DNA from: Methylorubrum extorquens
GTDB lineage: Bacteria; Pseudomonadota; Alphaproteobacteria; Rhizobiales; Beijerinckiaceae
Direction of reading: 5' to 3'
Length of the DNA: 64,000 nt
NCBI RefSeq assembly: GCF_024169925.1
Contig: NZ_JALJXF010000001.1
Coordinates: 2,920,001-2,984,000, forward strand
This document shows positions 17,466 through 26,904 of the stretch, piece after piece. A program made the position numbers and the translations under genes. Position 1 is the first letter of the stretch; each line of letters begins with the position of its first letter. The notes below the pieces were generated by a model. It was not told the origin of the DNA and did not search any database. It saw only the letters and a list, made by a program, of their open reading frames with translations.

Positions 17466-18022
17466 CCGGGCTCGGTCCGACTTACCGGGAGGACGTGGCG
17501 CTCGTGTCCCGGGCGGCCGATTTCGCAGCCCGCCGGCATGCGGACCAGCAGAGGAAGGGCGCCGCCCGCGAGCCCTACCTCAACCATCTGGCGGAGGTCG
17601 CGTGCCTTCTCGCCGAGACAATGGGGGAACCCGATGCCGCCCTCGTGGCCGCCGGCTGGCTCCATGACACGCTCGAGGACACGCAGACCGACCGCGAGGA
17701 GTTGGATCGGCTGTTTGGCCCGCGCGTGGCCGCCCTCGTCGCGGAGGTGACGGACGACAAGGCTCTCCCCAAAGCGGAGCGCAAGCGCCGACAGGTCGAG
17801 GGGGCGCCGCATAAGTCGGCGGGTGCCAAGGCGATCAAGGTCGCCGACAAGACCAGCAATCTCCGCTCCCTGACGGCGAGCCCGCCGGAAGGCTGGGAGC
17901 GGCAGCGGATCGCCGACTACATCGCCTGGGCGGAAGAAGTCGTGGCGGGCTGCCGCGGCACCAACGCCGCCCTGGAAGATCGCTTCGACCGCACCGTCGC
18001 CGAGGCGAGAAGGACTCTTTAG
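17462..18022 (+). CDS. HD-domain hydrolase, MESH1/SpoT-like alarmone hydrolase family
   Basis: A 186-residue HD-superfamily protein matching the small MESH1 type. [13 protein letters not shown] and [10 protein letters not shown] provide the first metal His, [13 protein letters not shown] is the HD motif with the E-D that follows it, and [12 protein letters not shown] supplies the last Asp. The intermediate [20 protein letters not shown] is also as in SpoT/MESH1 domains. Such enzymes remove pyrophosphate from (p)ppGpp; some also hydrolyse NADPH. No synthetase or TGS/ACT domain is present. The GTG start at 17462 overlaps the ureAB stop, and ureC begins two bases after its stop, so it is a true operon member. 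Its role in urease biology is unknown. Confidence 0.85.
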   Translation: MTGLGPTYREDVALVSRAADFAARRHADQQRKGAAREPYLNHLAEVACLLAETMGEPDAALVAAGWLHDTLEDTQTDREELDRLFGPRVAALVAEVTDDKALPKAERKRRQVEGAPHKSAGAKAIKVADKTSNLRSLTASPPEGWERQRIADYIAWAEEVVAGCRGTNAALEDRFDRTVAEARRTL

Positions 18023-18024
18023 AA

Positions 18025-19752
18025 ATGGCCGACACCCGCAAGCCCGCCGCCCTCCCCCGCGCGGCCTATGCCGCCATGTTCGGGCCGACCACCGGCGACC
18101 GTATTCGCTTGGCCGACACCAGCCTCGAGATCGAGGTCGAGCGCGATCTCACGACCTACGGCGAGGAGGTGAAGTTCGGCGGCGGCAAGGTGATCCGCGA
18201 CGGGATGGGCCAGTCGCAGGCGACAAACGCCGAAGGCGCCGTCGATACCGTCATCACCAACGCGGTCGTGCTCGACCATTGGGGTATCGTGAAATGCGAT
18301 GTCGGCATCGTCCGTGGTCGTATCTTCAAGCTCGGAAAGGCCGGCAACCCGGACGTTCAGGCGAATGTCGACATCGTCGTCGGCCCCGGTACCGAGGTGA
18401 TCGCCGGCGAGGGCAAGATCCTCACGGCGGGCGGCTTCGACAGCCACATCCACTTCATCTGCCCGCAGCAGATCGAGGAGGCGCTCTGCTCCGGCGTCAC
18501 GACGATGCTGGGTGGCGGCACCGGGCCGGCACACGGCACCTTCGCCACCACCTGCACGCCCGGCCCCTGGCACATCGCCCGGATGATCGAGGCGGCGGAT
18601 GCCTTCCCGATGAACCTCGCCTTTGCGGGCAAGGGCAATGCCTCGGTGCCCGGCGCGCTGGAGGAAATGATCCGGGCCGGCGCCTGCGCGATGAAGCTGC
18701 ATGAGGATTGGGGCACGACGCCCGCCGCAATCGACAACTGCCTCTCGGTGGCCGACGCGTTCGACGTGCAGGTCATGATCCACACCGACACGCTCAACGA
18801 GTCGGGCTTCGTCGAGGACACGATCGCCGCCTTCAAGGGCCGCACCATCCACGCCTTCCACACCGAAGGCGCGGGCGGCGGCCACGCGCCGGACATCATG
18901 CGGGTGGCCGGCTTGGCGAATGTGCTCCCGTCGTCGACGAACCCGACGCGGCCCTTCACGAAGAACACCATCGACGAGCATCTCGACATGCTGATGGTGT
19001 GCCACCACCTCGACCCGTCGATTCCCGAAGACCTCGCCTTCGCCGAGAGCCGCATCCGCAAGGAGACCATCGCGGCCGAGGACATCCTGCACGATATCGG
19101 CGCGCTCTCGATGATGTCGTCCGACAGTCAGGCCATGGGCCGGGTCGGCGAGGTCGTGATCCGCACATGGCAGACGGCGGACAAGATGAAGCGCCAGCGC
19201 GGCGCTCTGCCCGGAGATGCCTCGGGCAACGACAATTTGCGCGCCCGACGCTACGTGGCGAAATACACGATCAACCCGGCCATCGCGCATGGCGTGTCGC
19301 GGCACATCGGCTCGGTGGAGCCGGGCAAGCTCGCCGACCTCGTGCTGTGGACGCCCGCCTTCTTCGGGGTGAAGCCGGACCTCGTGCTCAAGGGCGGTAT
19401 GATCGCCACCGCGCCGATGGGCGACCCCAACGCCTCGATCCCGACGCCGCAGCCGGTGCATTACCGCCCGATGTTCGGCGCCTACGGCCGCGCGCCTTTT
19501 GCCACCGCGCTCACCTTCGTCTCGCGGGCAGCGCTCGAGGACGGCGTGAAGGAGCGGCTGCGCGTTTCCAAGGAGCTGGTGGCGGTGGAGAACGTCCGCG
19601 GCGGGATCTCGAAGAAGAGCATGATCCTCAACGACGCGACCCCCACTATCGAGATCGACCCCGAGACCTACGACGTGCGCGCCGACGGTGAATTGCTGGT
19701 CTGCGAGCCGGCGGAGGTTCTGCCGATGGCGCAGCGCTACTTCCTGTTCTGA
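18025..19752 (+). CDS. ureC: Urease alpha subunit
   Basis: The 575-residue catalytic subunit, which hydrolyses urea to ammonia and carbamate at a binuclear nickel site. The nickel ligands are visible: [12 protein letters not shown] (two His), the carbamylated lysine in [21 protein letters not shown], and [13 protein letters not shown]. The mobile flap is [20 protein letters not shown], with the flap cysteine seen as VCHH. Length is normal. Start is the ATG at 18025, two bases after the HD-protein stop, and ureE follows after three bases. Confidence 0.97.
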   Translation: MADTRKPAALPRAAYAAMFGPTTGDRIRLADTSLEIEVERDLTTYGEEVKFGGGKVIRDGMGQSQATNAEGAVDTVITNAVVLDHWGIVKCDVGIVRGRIFKLGKAGNPDVQANVDIVVGPGTEVIAGEGKILTAGGFDSHIHFICPQQIEEALCSGVTTMLGGGTGPAHGTFATTCTPGPWHIARMIEAADAFPMNLAFAGKGNASVPGALEEMIRAGACAMKLHEDWGTTPAAIDNCLSVADAFDVQVMIHTDTLNESGFVEDTIAAFKGRTIHAFHTEGAGGGHAPDIMRVAGLANVLPSSTNPTRPFTKNTIDEHLDMLMVCHHLDPSIPEDLAFAESRIRKETIAAEDILHDIGALSMMSSDSQAMGRVGEVVIRTWQTADKMKRQRGALPGDASGNDNLRARRYVAKYTINPAIAHGVSRHIGSVEPGKLADLVLWTPAFFGVKPDLVLKGGMIATAPMGDPNASIPTPQPVHYRPMFGAYGRAPFATALTFVSRAALEDGVKERLRVSKELVAVENVRGGISKKSMILNDATPTIEIDPETYDVRADGELLVCEPAEVLPMAQRYFLF

Positions 19753-19755
19753 ACC

Positions 19756-20247
19756 ATGATCCGCGCCACCCGCGTCATCCGCCGCGACCGTCTCGGTTCC
19801 GGCGAGATCGTCGACCGCATCGTGCTCGATTCGAACGACCGGCACCGCCGCCGCATGGTGATGCGGGGCGTCGGCGGCACCGCGTTCCTGCTCGACCTCG
19901 CCGAGGCCACCGTGCTCGATGACGGCGACGCCCTCGCGCTGGAGGATGGGCGGCTCGTCTGGGTCGAGGCGGCGCCCGAGGCGCTGCTGGAGATCCGCGC
20001 GCCCTCCCCGCATGCCCTCAAGCGGCTGATCTGGCATATCGGCAACCGGCACATCCCCGCCGAGATCGGCGAGGACGCGGTCTGGATCGGCCACGACCAC
20101 GTGCTCGCCGAAATGGTGCGGGGTTTGGGCGGGAGCGCCGAGCCGGTGACCCGTCCGTTCCGGCCCGAGGGTGGCGCCTATGCCGGCGGGCATGGGCATG
20201 ACCACGGTCACGGGCATTCGCACGGGCACCCGCACACCCATGATTGA
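19756..20247 (+). CDS. ureE: Urease nickel metallochaperone UreE
   Basis: A 163-residue nickel-delivery protein. The N-terminal half has [20 protein letters not shown]. The C-terminal domain has [14 protein letters not shown], whose first His is the conserved interface nickel ligand. The last 17 residues are a histidine-rich tail ([19 protein letters not shown]) suited to nickel storage or capture. The 3' end overlaps ureF by eight bases. Confidence 0.93.
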   Translation: MIRATRVIRRDRLGSGEIVDRIVLDSNDRHRRRMVMRGVGGTAFLLDLAEATVLDDGDALALEDGRLVWVEAAPEALLEIRAPSPHALKRLIWHIGNRHIPAEIGEDAVWIGHDHVLAEMVRGLGGSAEPVTRPFRPEGGAYAGGHGHDHGHGHSHGHPHTHD

Positions 20248-20914
20248 CGCCCTGCGGCTGATGGCGTGGCTCTCGCCGACCTATCCGGTCGGTGCCTTCG
20301 CCTATTCGCACGGGCTCGAATGGGCAGTGGAGTGCGGCGACGTGCGGGACGCCGCCACCCTCGCCGACTGGCTCGCCGACGTGCTGGAGCGGGGCGCGGG
20401 GCGCAACGACATGATCCTCTGCGCCGCCGCGCATCGCGCTACTGAGGCCGGAGACGAAGCGGGGTTGGCCGAGATCAACGACCTCGCCCTCGCGCTCGCC
20501 CCCTCCCGCGAACTCCACTTGGAAACGAGCCAGCAGGGGCGCAGCTTCCTGGATGCGACCCTGCGGGCCTGGCCCTGCCCCGCCCTCTCGACGGTCGCCG
20601 AGCGGCTCGACGTCAAGGTCGCCTACCCCGTCGCCGTCGGCGCGGCGGCGGGCGCGCACGGCGTCGTGCGGGAGGCGACGGTGGCGGCCTACGGCCTCGC
20701 CTTCGTCCAGAACCTCGTCTCGGCGGCGCTGCGGGTGGCGCCCGTCGGCCAGAGCGCGGGCACGACGATTCTCGCCGCGCTCACCCCCCGCATCGCCGGA
20801 ATGGCCGCGTCGCTGCAGGGGGCCGGGCTCGACGCGCTCGGCAGCGCGACCCTGCGGCTCGATCTTGGTTCCTTCCGGCACGAGACGCAGTATTCCCGCA
20901 TCTTCCGCTCCTGA
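20240..20914 (+). CDS. ureF: Urease accessory protein UreF
   Basis: A 224-residue all-helical maturation factor that bridges UreD and UreG and controls UreG GTPase activity. Signature parts are [20 protein letters not shown] at the start, [10 protein letters not shown] in the middle and [11 protein letters not shown] near the end. The ATG at 20240 lies inside the UreE histidine tail (ACCCATGATTGA), so translation is probably coupled. An earlier ATG at 20171 would add 23 residues read from the UreE tail in another frame and is rejected. Confidence 0.93.
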   Translation: MIDALRLMAWLSPTYPVGAFAYSHGLEWAVECGDVRDAATLADWLADVLERGAGRNDMILCAAAHRATEAGDEAGLAEINDLALALAPSRELHLETSQQGRSFLDATLRAWPCPALSTVAERLDVKVAYPVAVGAAAGAHGVVREATVAAYGLAFVQNLVSAALRVAPVGQSAGTTILAALTPRIAGMAASLQGAGLDALGSATLRLDLGSFRHETQYSRIFRS

Positions 20915-20930
20915 GGATTTTTTGGAAGCC

Positions 20931-21545
20931 ATGGCATCCGTGAACGGACCCCTGCGCGTCGGCATCGGCGGACCCGTCGGCTCCGGCAAGACCGCGCTGA
21001 TGGAGCAGCTGTGCCGCCGCTTCCGCGACACCTACGAGATCTGCGCGATCACCAACGACATCTACACCAAGGAGGATGCGCGGATCCTCACGGTGGCCGG
21101 GGCGCTGCCCGAGGAGCGCATCCTCGGCGTCGAGACCGGGGGCTGCCCGCACACGGCGATCCGCGAGGATGCCTCGATCAACCTCGCGGCGGTGGCCGAG
21201 ATGCGCCGCCGCTTCCCGAAGCTCGACCTCGTGCTGATCGAATCCGGCGGCGACAACCTCGCGGCGACCTTCTCGCCGGAGCTGGCCGATCTCACCCTTT
21301 ACGTCATCGACGTGGCGGGCGGCGAGAAGATCCCGCGCAAGGGCGGCCCCGGGATCACCCGCTCGGACTTGCTCATCGTCAACAAGACCGACCTCGCCCC
21401 GCTCGTCGGCGCCGACCTCTCGGTGATGGAGGCCGACACCCAGCGGATGCGCGGCGCGCGGCCCTACGTGTTCGCCTCCCTGCGCGACGGGCACGGGGCG
21501 GATACGGTGGCCCGTTTCATCGTAGAGGCCGGCGGGTTGGGGTGA
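20931..21545 (+). CDS. ureG: Urease accessory GTPase UreG
   Basis: A 204-residue GTPase that supplies energy and nickel for urease activation. The P-loop is [25 protein letters not shown] carries the conserved Cys-Pro-His nickel site, [17 protein letters not shown] follows, and the guanine-specificity motif is NKTD. The ATG at 20931 gives the family N-terminus and lies 16 bases after ureF. It is the last gene of the operon; a strong hairpin follows before the convergent crtB. Confidence 0.95.
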   Translation: MASVNGPLRVGIGGPVGSGKTALMEQLCRRFRDTYEICAITNDIYTKEDARILTVAGALPEERILGVETGGCPHTAIREDASINLAAVAEMRRRFPKLDLVLIESGGDNLAATFSPELADLTLYVIDVAGGEKIPRKGGPGITRSDLLIVNKTDLAPLVGADLSVMEADTQRMRGARPYVFASLRDGHGADTVARFIVEAGGLG

Positions 21546-21579
21546 CGTCGGTTCGCGAGACCTGATCGGGTGAGTGCAT

Positions 21580-21607
21580 CCCCTCTCCCCGCACGCGGGG
21601 AGAGGGG
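21580..21607. terminator. Hairpin between convergent ureG and crtB
   Basis: A perfect inverted repeat: CCCTCTCCCCGC and GCGGGGAGAGGG with a two-base loop, in the 84-base gap between two converging operons. There is no long T-run, so it may act in either direction with Rho or as a 3'-end stabiliser. Related hairpins occur at 41245 and 54481. Confidence 0.6.
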
Positions 21608-21629
21608 GACCCGGCTGCACCCGTTTACT

Positions 21630-22691
21630 TCACGACGCGGCCGAGCGGCGGAAGGCGTCGCGCTCTTCCAGCGCTTCGATCAGGTCGAGCACCCGCACGA
21701 CCTGCCCCGACACGTTCCACCACGGCGGCAGGCGGCGCGCGGCCGGGACCGGATGGTGCGTCACGGCCTCCACGAGGAAGGCGGTCTCGGGCAGAGGCGG
21801 CGCCGGCAGGCCCCGTCGGTTGCCCGCGGGCAGGAGGGCGGCGGCCAGCAGCCCGGCCTTGCGCGCACCGGTGACGCGGGCGCGCTGGGTGACCGAATCG
21901 AGCCCGTTCGCCTCCACGGCGCGGCCGATCTCCGCGTAGATCAGGCCGGCCGCGCGGATCGCCGGGCGGCAGCTCAAGGGGAGCGCGGCGATGCCGGGCT
22001 CGGCGCGCGCATAGAGTTCGTCGGCCGCGGCCAGCAGATCGGCCACCACCCGCTGCAGGCAGGGGCCGAGCTGGGGATTGGCGAGAAACGCGTTCGCATC
22101 GATACCCGCCGCGTCGAGCCATGCGCGCGGCAGGTAGAGGCGCCCGGCGCGGGCATCCTCGCCGACGTCGCGGGCGATGTTGGTGAATTGCATGGCCACG
22201 CCGAGATCGCAGGCGCGGGCGAGCGCCGGGCCGTCGCGCACGCCCATCACCAGCGTCATCATCGCCCCGACCGCGCCCGCGACCCGGGCGGCGTAGGCGG
22301 CCAGCTCCGGCAGGGTGTCGTAGCGCCGGCCTTGCGTGTCCCAGGCCAGTCCTTCGAGCAGCGCCCGCGGCAGGGCGTCCGGGATTGCGTGGCGGGCGAG
22401 CACATCGGCGAGCGCCCGGTCGGCCGGGTGGTTGTGGGGCCGGCCGGCACAAGCCGCGGTCAGCCGCCGCTCCAGGCGGGCGAGGGCTGCGGCACGGTTG
22501 CCGCCCGACTCGTCCACCGCGTCGTCGGAGAGACGGCAGAAGGCGTAGAGGCCGTAGGCCGAGACCCGCACCGAGGGCGGCAACAGCAGCGAGGCCGCGA
22601 AGAAGCTCTTGGAGCCGGCGCGGATCGCGGCCCGGCAGGCGGAGAGGTCGGCCGCGCTGGCGGTGGAGGGATCAGGCACGAACACGGGCAT
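21630..22691 (-). CDS. crtB: Phytoene/squalene synthase family protein, phytoene synthase
   Basis: A 353-residue prenyl synthase joining two geranylgeranyl diphosphates to phytoene. Both aspartate-rich motifs are present: RLSDDAVDES near residue 55 and the second, NIARDVGEDARAGRLYLP, near residue 165. The segment SKSFFAASLLLPPSVR is typical of the family N-terminus. The ATG at 22691 overlaps the crtI stop by 20 bases, so coupling to crtI is likely. Squalene or dehydrosqualene synthase activity is less likely beside crtI. Confidence 0.9.
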   Translation of the reverse strand: MPVFVPDPSTASAADLSACRAAIRAGSKSFFAASLLLPPSVRVSAYGLYAFCRLSDDAVDESGGNRAAALARLERRLTAACAGRPHNHPADRALADVLARHAIPDALPRALLEGLAWDTQGRRYDTLPELAAYAARVAGAVGAMMTLVMGVRDGPALARACDLGVAMQFTNIARDVGEDARAGRLYLPRAWLDAAGIDANAFLANPQLGPCLQRVVADLLAAADELYARAEPGIAALPLSCRPAIRAAGLIYAEIGRAVEANGLDSVTQRARVTGARKAGLLAAALLPAGNRRGLPAPPLPETAFLVEAVTHHPVPAARRLPPWWNVSGQVVRVLDLIEALEERDAFRRSAAS

Positions 22692-24198
22692 CCGGCACCA
22701 CGGAATCGAGAACACGGGCCGAGGACAGCACACCCGGCAGACCGGCGCCGGGATGCGTCCCCGCGCCGACGAGGAAGAGGTTCGCCACGTCTTCCGAGCG
22801 GTTGTGCGGACGGAACCAAGCCGATTGCGTCAGCACCGGCTCCAGTCCGAACCCGGAGCCGCGGAAGCTCAGGAAGTCTTGGGAAAAGTCCTGCGGCGTC
22901 GTCACCCGCGAGGTGACGAGGGCGTCGGAGAGGCCCGGCAGCACCGAGCCTTCGAGGAAGCGGGCGATCCGCTGGCGGTAAGGCTCGGCAAGCTGCGCCC
23001 AATCCTGGCCGCCTTCGAGGTTCGGCACCGGCGCCAGCACGTAGAACGCGTCGTGCCCCGGCGGGGCGAGCAGCGGGTCGGTCGCGGTCGGGCGGTGAAG
23101 GTAGAGGCTGAAATCCTCCGCCAAGTGCTTGGCGTCGAAGATGTCCTGCAGCAGGCCGCGATAGCGTGGGCCCATCAGGATCATGTGGTGATCGACCTCC
23201 GGGTATTTCTTCCGGGTGCCGAAGTACCAGACGAACAGCCCCATGGAGGACGAGGCACGCGCCAGACGCCGCTTGCTCCAGCGCCGGGTCCGGCCGCCGA
23301 GCAGCGTGCCGTAGGTGAAGGCGGAATCGGCGTTCGAGACGACGATGTCGGCGGGGATGGTCTCTCCGCCCGCCATCACGACGCCGGTCGCCCGCGCGCC
23401 CTCGACGCGGATGCGAGCAACATCCTCACCGCAGCGGATGCTGCCGCCCTGCCCCCGGATCAAGCCGCAGAGCCCGTCCACCAGCCGCCCGGTGCCGCCC
23501 ATGGCGAAGTGGACACCCCATTGCCGCTCCAGATGGGCGATCAGGCAGTAGATCCCGCTGGCGCGGAACGGGTTGCCGCCGATGAGCAGGGGATGGAAGC
23601 TGAAGATGGTGCGCAGCCGCTCGTCGCGGATGAAGCGGGACACCACGTCGTAGACGCTGCGGTGACCCGAGAGGCGCAGGAGGTCCGGCGCGATCCGCAG
23701 CATCGAGCCGAGACTGCCGAACGGGACGTGGCCGAGTTCCTCGAAGCCCATCCGGCAAACGGCCTCGCTATGGGCCATGAACCGCTCGTAGCCGGCCACG
23801 TCTTCGGCCGAGAAGCGGGCGACCTCGGCCCGCATCGCCGCGCGGTCGCCGCTATAGGCGAAGCTCTGCCCGTCCTCGAAGCGGATGCGGTAGAACGGCT
23901 GCATCGGCACGAGGGTCACGTCCTCGTGCATGTCCCGCCCGCACAGCCGCCACAGCTCCTCGAACAGGAACGGCGCGGTGACGATGGTCGGCCCTGCATC
24001 GAAGGTGAAGCCGTCCTGACGGTGGACGCGGGCGCGGCCGCCCGGTTGGTCGAGCCGCTCCAGAACGGTGACGCGATAGCCGCGGGCGCCGAGCCGAACC
24101 GCCGCCGCCAGCCCGCCGAAGCCGGCCCCGATCACGATCGCATGCGGCCGGGCATTGGGGCCGGACGCGACAATCGGTTTGTCGGCGAGTGTCAACAT
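22672..24198 (-). CDS. crtI: Phytoene desaturase
   Basis: A 508-residue FAD-dependent desaturase that converts phytoene to lycopene or neurosporene, feeding carotenoid synthesis. The dinucleotide site is AIVIGAGFGGLAAAVRLGAR. The C-terminal signature runs LFLVGAGTHPGAGLPGVLSS. It follows bchO with a 44-base gap and overlaps crtB, giving the order bchD-bchO-crtI-crtB. The ATG at 24198 sits inside a perfect palindrome of the TGT-N12-ACA type, and no clear ribosome site precedes it. The second codon, TTG, is the only other nearby start. Confidence 0.93.
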   Translation of the reverse strand: MLTLADKPIVASGPNARPHAIVIGAGFGGLAAAVRLGARGYRVTVLERLDQPGGRARVHRQDGFTFDAGPTIVTAPFLFEELWRLCGRDMHEDVTLVPMQPFYRIRFEDGQSFAYSGDRAAMRAEVARFSAEDVAGYERFMAHSEAVCRMGFEELGHVPFGSLGSMLRIAPDLLRLSGHRSVYDVVSRFIRDERLRTIFSFHPLLIGGNPFRASGIYCLIAHLERQWGVHFAMGGTGRLVDGLCGLIRGQGGSIRCGEDVARIRVEGARATGVVMAGGETIPADIVVSNADSAFTYGTLLGGRTRRWSKRRLARASSSMGLFVWYFGTRKKYPEVDHHMILMGPRYRGLLQDIFDAKHLAEDFSLYLHRPTATDPLLAPPGHDAFYVLAPVPNLEGGQDWAQLAEPYRQRIARFLEGSVLPGLSDALVTSRVTTPQDFSQDFLSFRGSGFGLEPVLTQSAWFRPHNRSEDVANLFLVGAGTHPGAGLPGVLSSARVLDSVVPDARVRA

Positions 24199-24209
24199 AG
24201 GTTGACACT
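24188..24209. promoter_or_regulatory. TGT-N12-ACA palindrome over the crtI start codon (PpsR/CrtJ-type operator candidate)
   Basis: The sequence is a perfect 9+9 base inverted repeat, AGTGTCAAC and GTTGACACT, around a four-base spacer. TGT at 24190 and ACA at 24205 are separated by exactly twelve bases, the consensus bound by the redox/light repressor PpsR (CrtJ), which controls crt and bch genes in purple bacteria. Unusually, the crtI ATG (24198-24196) is inside the palindrome. Function is inferred. Confidence 0.6.
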
Positions 24210-24242
24210 ATGGCTGGGATTTTCGTCAGCGCAAGAGGCGTC

Positions 24243-25151
24243 TCAGGGGACTGCGGCGCGAATGGCCTCCGCTTCCGCCAGAATGATCTCCGCCACCCGC
24301 TCCGGCGCCTCCTCGTGGGCAAGGTGGCCGAGCCCGCGCAACAGCTCGACGCGGGCGTTCCGCAGCCGCTCGCGCAATGCGAAGGAATCGTCCGGCTTGA
24401 TCGCCTTGTCGTCCCCGCCGACGATCAGCAGGGTGCGGGTCTCAATCCGCGGCAGGTCGCGGGCGAGCGCCGGAAGATCCCAGTTCGCCATCATGCCAAG
24501 CGCACCCGAGACATGGCCGGGCCGGGTGAACAGCCGCCGGTAGAGGTCGAGCCCCTGCGGGTCGAGGCGCGAGCCGGTGCCGTCGATCAGCCGGCGCACC
24601 GCCGCCCGGTCGGCGCTCCAGGCGAAGATTTTGGGGGTCACGGGGTTCAGGAACAGCATCCGGGCGATGCCGGGGAAGAGGAAGCTGGCGACGCCCGGAA
24701 ACGGCGTCAGCGCGCCGTTGAGCGCCACCAGCAGGTCGGGGGCGATGCGCCGGTCGAGGCACATCCGCGCGAGAATCGCCGCACCCGCCGAATGGCCGAT
24801 GGCGAGCCGTGGGGTCGAACCGAGAGCGGTGACGAGGTCTCCGACCGCCTCGGCCATGCCCGGCAGGGAGAGCCGGCGGGGGGGAAGCGGATCGGTGAAG
24901 CCGTGGCCCGGCAGATCGGGCGCCACGACGCGAAAGCCGCCCTGCGCCAGGAGCGGCGCCAGCCCGCGCCACGAATGGGTCGCGGCGCCGGTGCCGTGTA
25001 GGAGCAGCAGGCCGGGTGCGTCGGGATCGCCGAATTCCTGCACGTGCCAGCGCAGGCCCGCGGCCTCCACGAAGCGGCTCGCCGCCCGGTGCGGCCAATC
25101 GCGGCCGTCGCGCTCCCAATCCGGCCGGTCGTCGTTCAAGGGCAAGGGCAA
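24243..25151 (-). CDS. bchO: Alpha/beta hydrolase BchO, magnesium-chelatase-associated
   Basis: A 302-residue alpha/beta-fold hydrolase. The oxyanion region is LLLHGTGAATHSWR, the nucleophile elbow is IGHSAGAAI with Ser, and the C-terminal His lies in LGHLAHEEAPE. The motifs and position directly after bchD match BchO, found in bacteriochlorophyll clusters and thought to assist magnesium chelation; its exact reaction is unknown. No ATG lies near the family start. TTG at 25151, six bases after GAGG, is chosen; two more TTG codons follow at 25145 and 25139. Confidence 0.85.
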   Translation of the reverse strand: MPLPLNDDRPDWERDGRDWPHRAASRFVEAAGLRWHVQEFGDPDAPGLLLLHGTGAATHSWRGLAPLLAQGGFRVVAPDLPGHGFTDPLPPRRLSLPGMAEAVGDLVTALGSTPRLAIGHSAGAAILARMCLDRRIAPDLLVALNGALTPFPGVASFLFPGIARMLFLNPVTPKIFAWSADRAAVRRLIDGTGSRLDPQGLDLYRRLFTRPGHVSGALGMMANWDLPALARDLPRIETRTLLIVGGDDKAIKPDDSFALRERLRNARVELLRGLGHLAHEEAPERVAEIILAEAEAIRAAVP

Positions 25152-25159
25152 AGCGGGCC

Positions 25160-26902
25160 TCAGGCTGTGGCGGCGCGCACCGCCGCGCTGACGCTGCCCG
25201 CATCGGCATGGGGCAGCGGACAGTAACGCCCCTGCGCCGCCTCGGCGAGGCCGCGTGCCCCGTCGGGCCGAGCGCCGGTGTCGATCACGAGGATGGGAAG
25301 CGCCTGCACCCGAAGCACGCGGGCGGCGGCCAAAGCCTCCTCGCCGGCCAGCGCCCGGCCGCCGAGGCCGGAGCGGGCGACATTGGCGCGCCCGTCGGTG
25401 AGCAGGACGATGACCGGGCTGCCGCCCGCGCGCCGGATGCCGAGGGCCAGGGCGGCGGCGGTGTCGAGCCCGGCGGCGAGCGGCGTGCCGCCTCCGCCGG
25501 GCAGACCCGCGAGAACGCGCTTGGCCCTGACCAGGGAGCGCGTCGGCGGCAGCACGGTCTCGGCCCGCGCGCCGCGGAAGGCGACAAGGGCGATGCGGTC
25601 GCGCCGGACATAGGCCTCGGCGAGCAGGAGTTCGACGGCGCCCTTGGCCTCCGCCAGCCGTTCGAGCGCCGCCGAGCCGGAGGCATCGACGCAGAAGATC
25701 GTCGTCGTCTCGCTGCGCCGCTTCAGCCGTCGAATCCGGAAATCCTCCGGGGTGACGAGGACGCGGCACGGATCGGCTTCGCCCCGGCGCAGACGCTGCC
25801 ACGGGGCTGCGGCGCGCAGGGTCGCGATCAGGTCGAGCCGTCCCCGGCGCGGATCACCGGGACGGCTTCCGACCGGGCGGCCCGTGAGCGGCGAGGCGGA
25901 GGCCGCCCCCATCCGTCCGGCTGCGCCCGTCCGCAGCGGCGGGCCGCCGGCAAGGAGCCGGGCGAGCAAGTCCTTCGGGAGGGCGGCGCGGACCGCGTCG
26001 AGCACCGTCTCGTCGGGTTCTCTTGGCGTTGCGTCCGCGCGCTCAGGCGCGTCCTCCGGCGTTCGGTCGGTGTCCTGCGGCGGCTCCGGCGGCGGTGGCT
26101 CCGGCGCCTCTTGCTCGGCCGGCGGCGGTGCGGGCAGGCGCGTCGCCCGCGGCGCCAGGACGAGGCGGGCGGCCTCGATCAGGTCGGCCTCGTTCGGTTC
26201 GTCGCGGCCGGCCTTCCCGGCGATGATCCGGGCGATCCGCAGGGCGAGAAGCGGCGCCCGCAGCGAGGCGATGCCGAAGGCTTCCGCAATGGCGCAGAGG
26301 GTGGCCGTCGCGTCGGGCGCGGGTTGGTTCGCTTCTTTAGCCGCTTCGCCGTTGGGATGGGCAGGGTCTACGTTCGCATCCCGCAGGCTCACGCCGGTGA
26401 GGTCGATGCGGAGTGCCAGCCGGTCGGCGAGCGACTCCGCGACGGTCTCTTCCTCTTGGCCCTCATCGAGCAGCACGAGGCCGAACCGGGCCGGGAGCCG
26501 CGCGGCGAGGCCGTCGCGTTCCAGCGCCAGCGTGCCGGTGTCGAGGGCGCCCGCGAGCCGGGCGACGGTGCCGCGCTCGAGGCGTTCGGCCATCGGCACC
26601 ACGACGACCCCGCCATCGGCCTCCGCCAGCAGGCCGCGCTGGATCACCGGGCGGCCGGCGCGCAGGGTGGCGGGCAGGTCGAGGCCGCCGATCAAACGGT
26701 CGTCGGCGATGCCCGGCGGCATCCGCCGCACCGGGCCGGTGAGCAGGGCGCGGAGACCATCGAGCCAGAGGTCGCGCACCGGACCCGCCCCGGCCCGAAC
26801 CACGATCCCGCCGAGGCCGTGCGGGTCGGCGGCGAACAGGGCGGCGGCGCGCAGCGCATCGGTCCAGGCCCCGGCCGGATCGTCGGGTTCCGGGGCCGTC
26901 AC
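25160..26902 (-). CDS. bchD: Magnesium chelatase subunit D
   Basis: A 580-residue subunit of the ATP-dependent magnesium chelatase that inserts Mg2+ into protoporphyrin IX. Residues 1-260 are an AAA-like region without a normal Walker A site, as expected for D subunits. A proline/acid-rich linker follows (PAPPPAEQEAPEPPPPEPP). The C-terminal von Willebrand A domain has the MIDAS motif FCVDASGSAALE and VIVLLTDGRANVA. The GTG at 26902 directly follows the DUF192 stop; the longer frame upstream is read through that gene and is rejected. No bchI lies upstream. Confidence 0.9.
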   Translation of the reverse strand: MTAPEPDDPAGAWTDALRAAALFAADPHGLGGIVVRAGAGPVRDLWLDGLRALLTGPVRRMPPGIADDRLIGGLDLPATLRAGRPVIQRGLLAEADGGVVVVPMAERLERGTVARLAGALDTGTLALERDGLAARLPARFGLVLLDEGQEEETVAESLADRLALRIDLTGVSLRDANVDPAHPNGEAAKEANQPAPDATATLCAIAEAFGIASLRAPLLALRIARIIAGKAGRDEPNEADLIEAARLVLAPRATRLPAPPPAEQEAPEPPPPEPPQDTDRTPEDAPERADATPREPDETVLDAVRAALPKDLLARLLAGGPPLRTGAAGRMGAASASPLTGRPVGSRPGDPRRGRLDLIATLRAAAPWQRLRRGEADPCRVLVTPEDFRIRRLKRRSETTTIFCVDASGSAALERLAEAKGAVELLLAEAYVRRDRIALVAFRGARAETVLPPTRSLVRAKRVLAGLPGGGGTPLAAGLDTAAALALGIRRAGGSPVIVLLTDGRANVARSGLGGRALAGEEALAAARVLRVQALPILVIDTGARPDGARGLAEAAQGRYCPLPHADAGSVSAAVRAATA

Positions 26903-26904
26903 GG

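Noticed and set aside
16205..18022. A 605-residue protein ending in the HD domain
   Set aside because: The upstream 419 codons are a shadow of ureD and ureAB; the HD protein starts at GTG 17462 overlapping the ureAB stop.
18019..20241. A 740-codon open frame on the minus strand opposite ureC and ureE
   Set aside because: It is a high-GC shadow: the plus-strand frame carries all urease motifs, and the minus translation is Arg/His/Asp-rich without domains.
22609..24543. A 644-codon plus-strand frame opposite crtI
   Set aside because: crtI and crtB motifs are on the minus strand; this frame has none.
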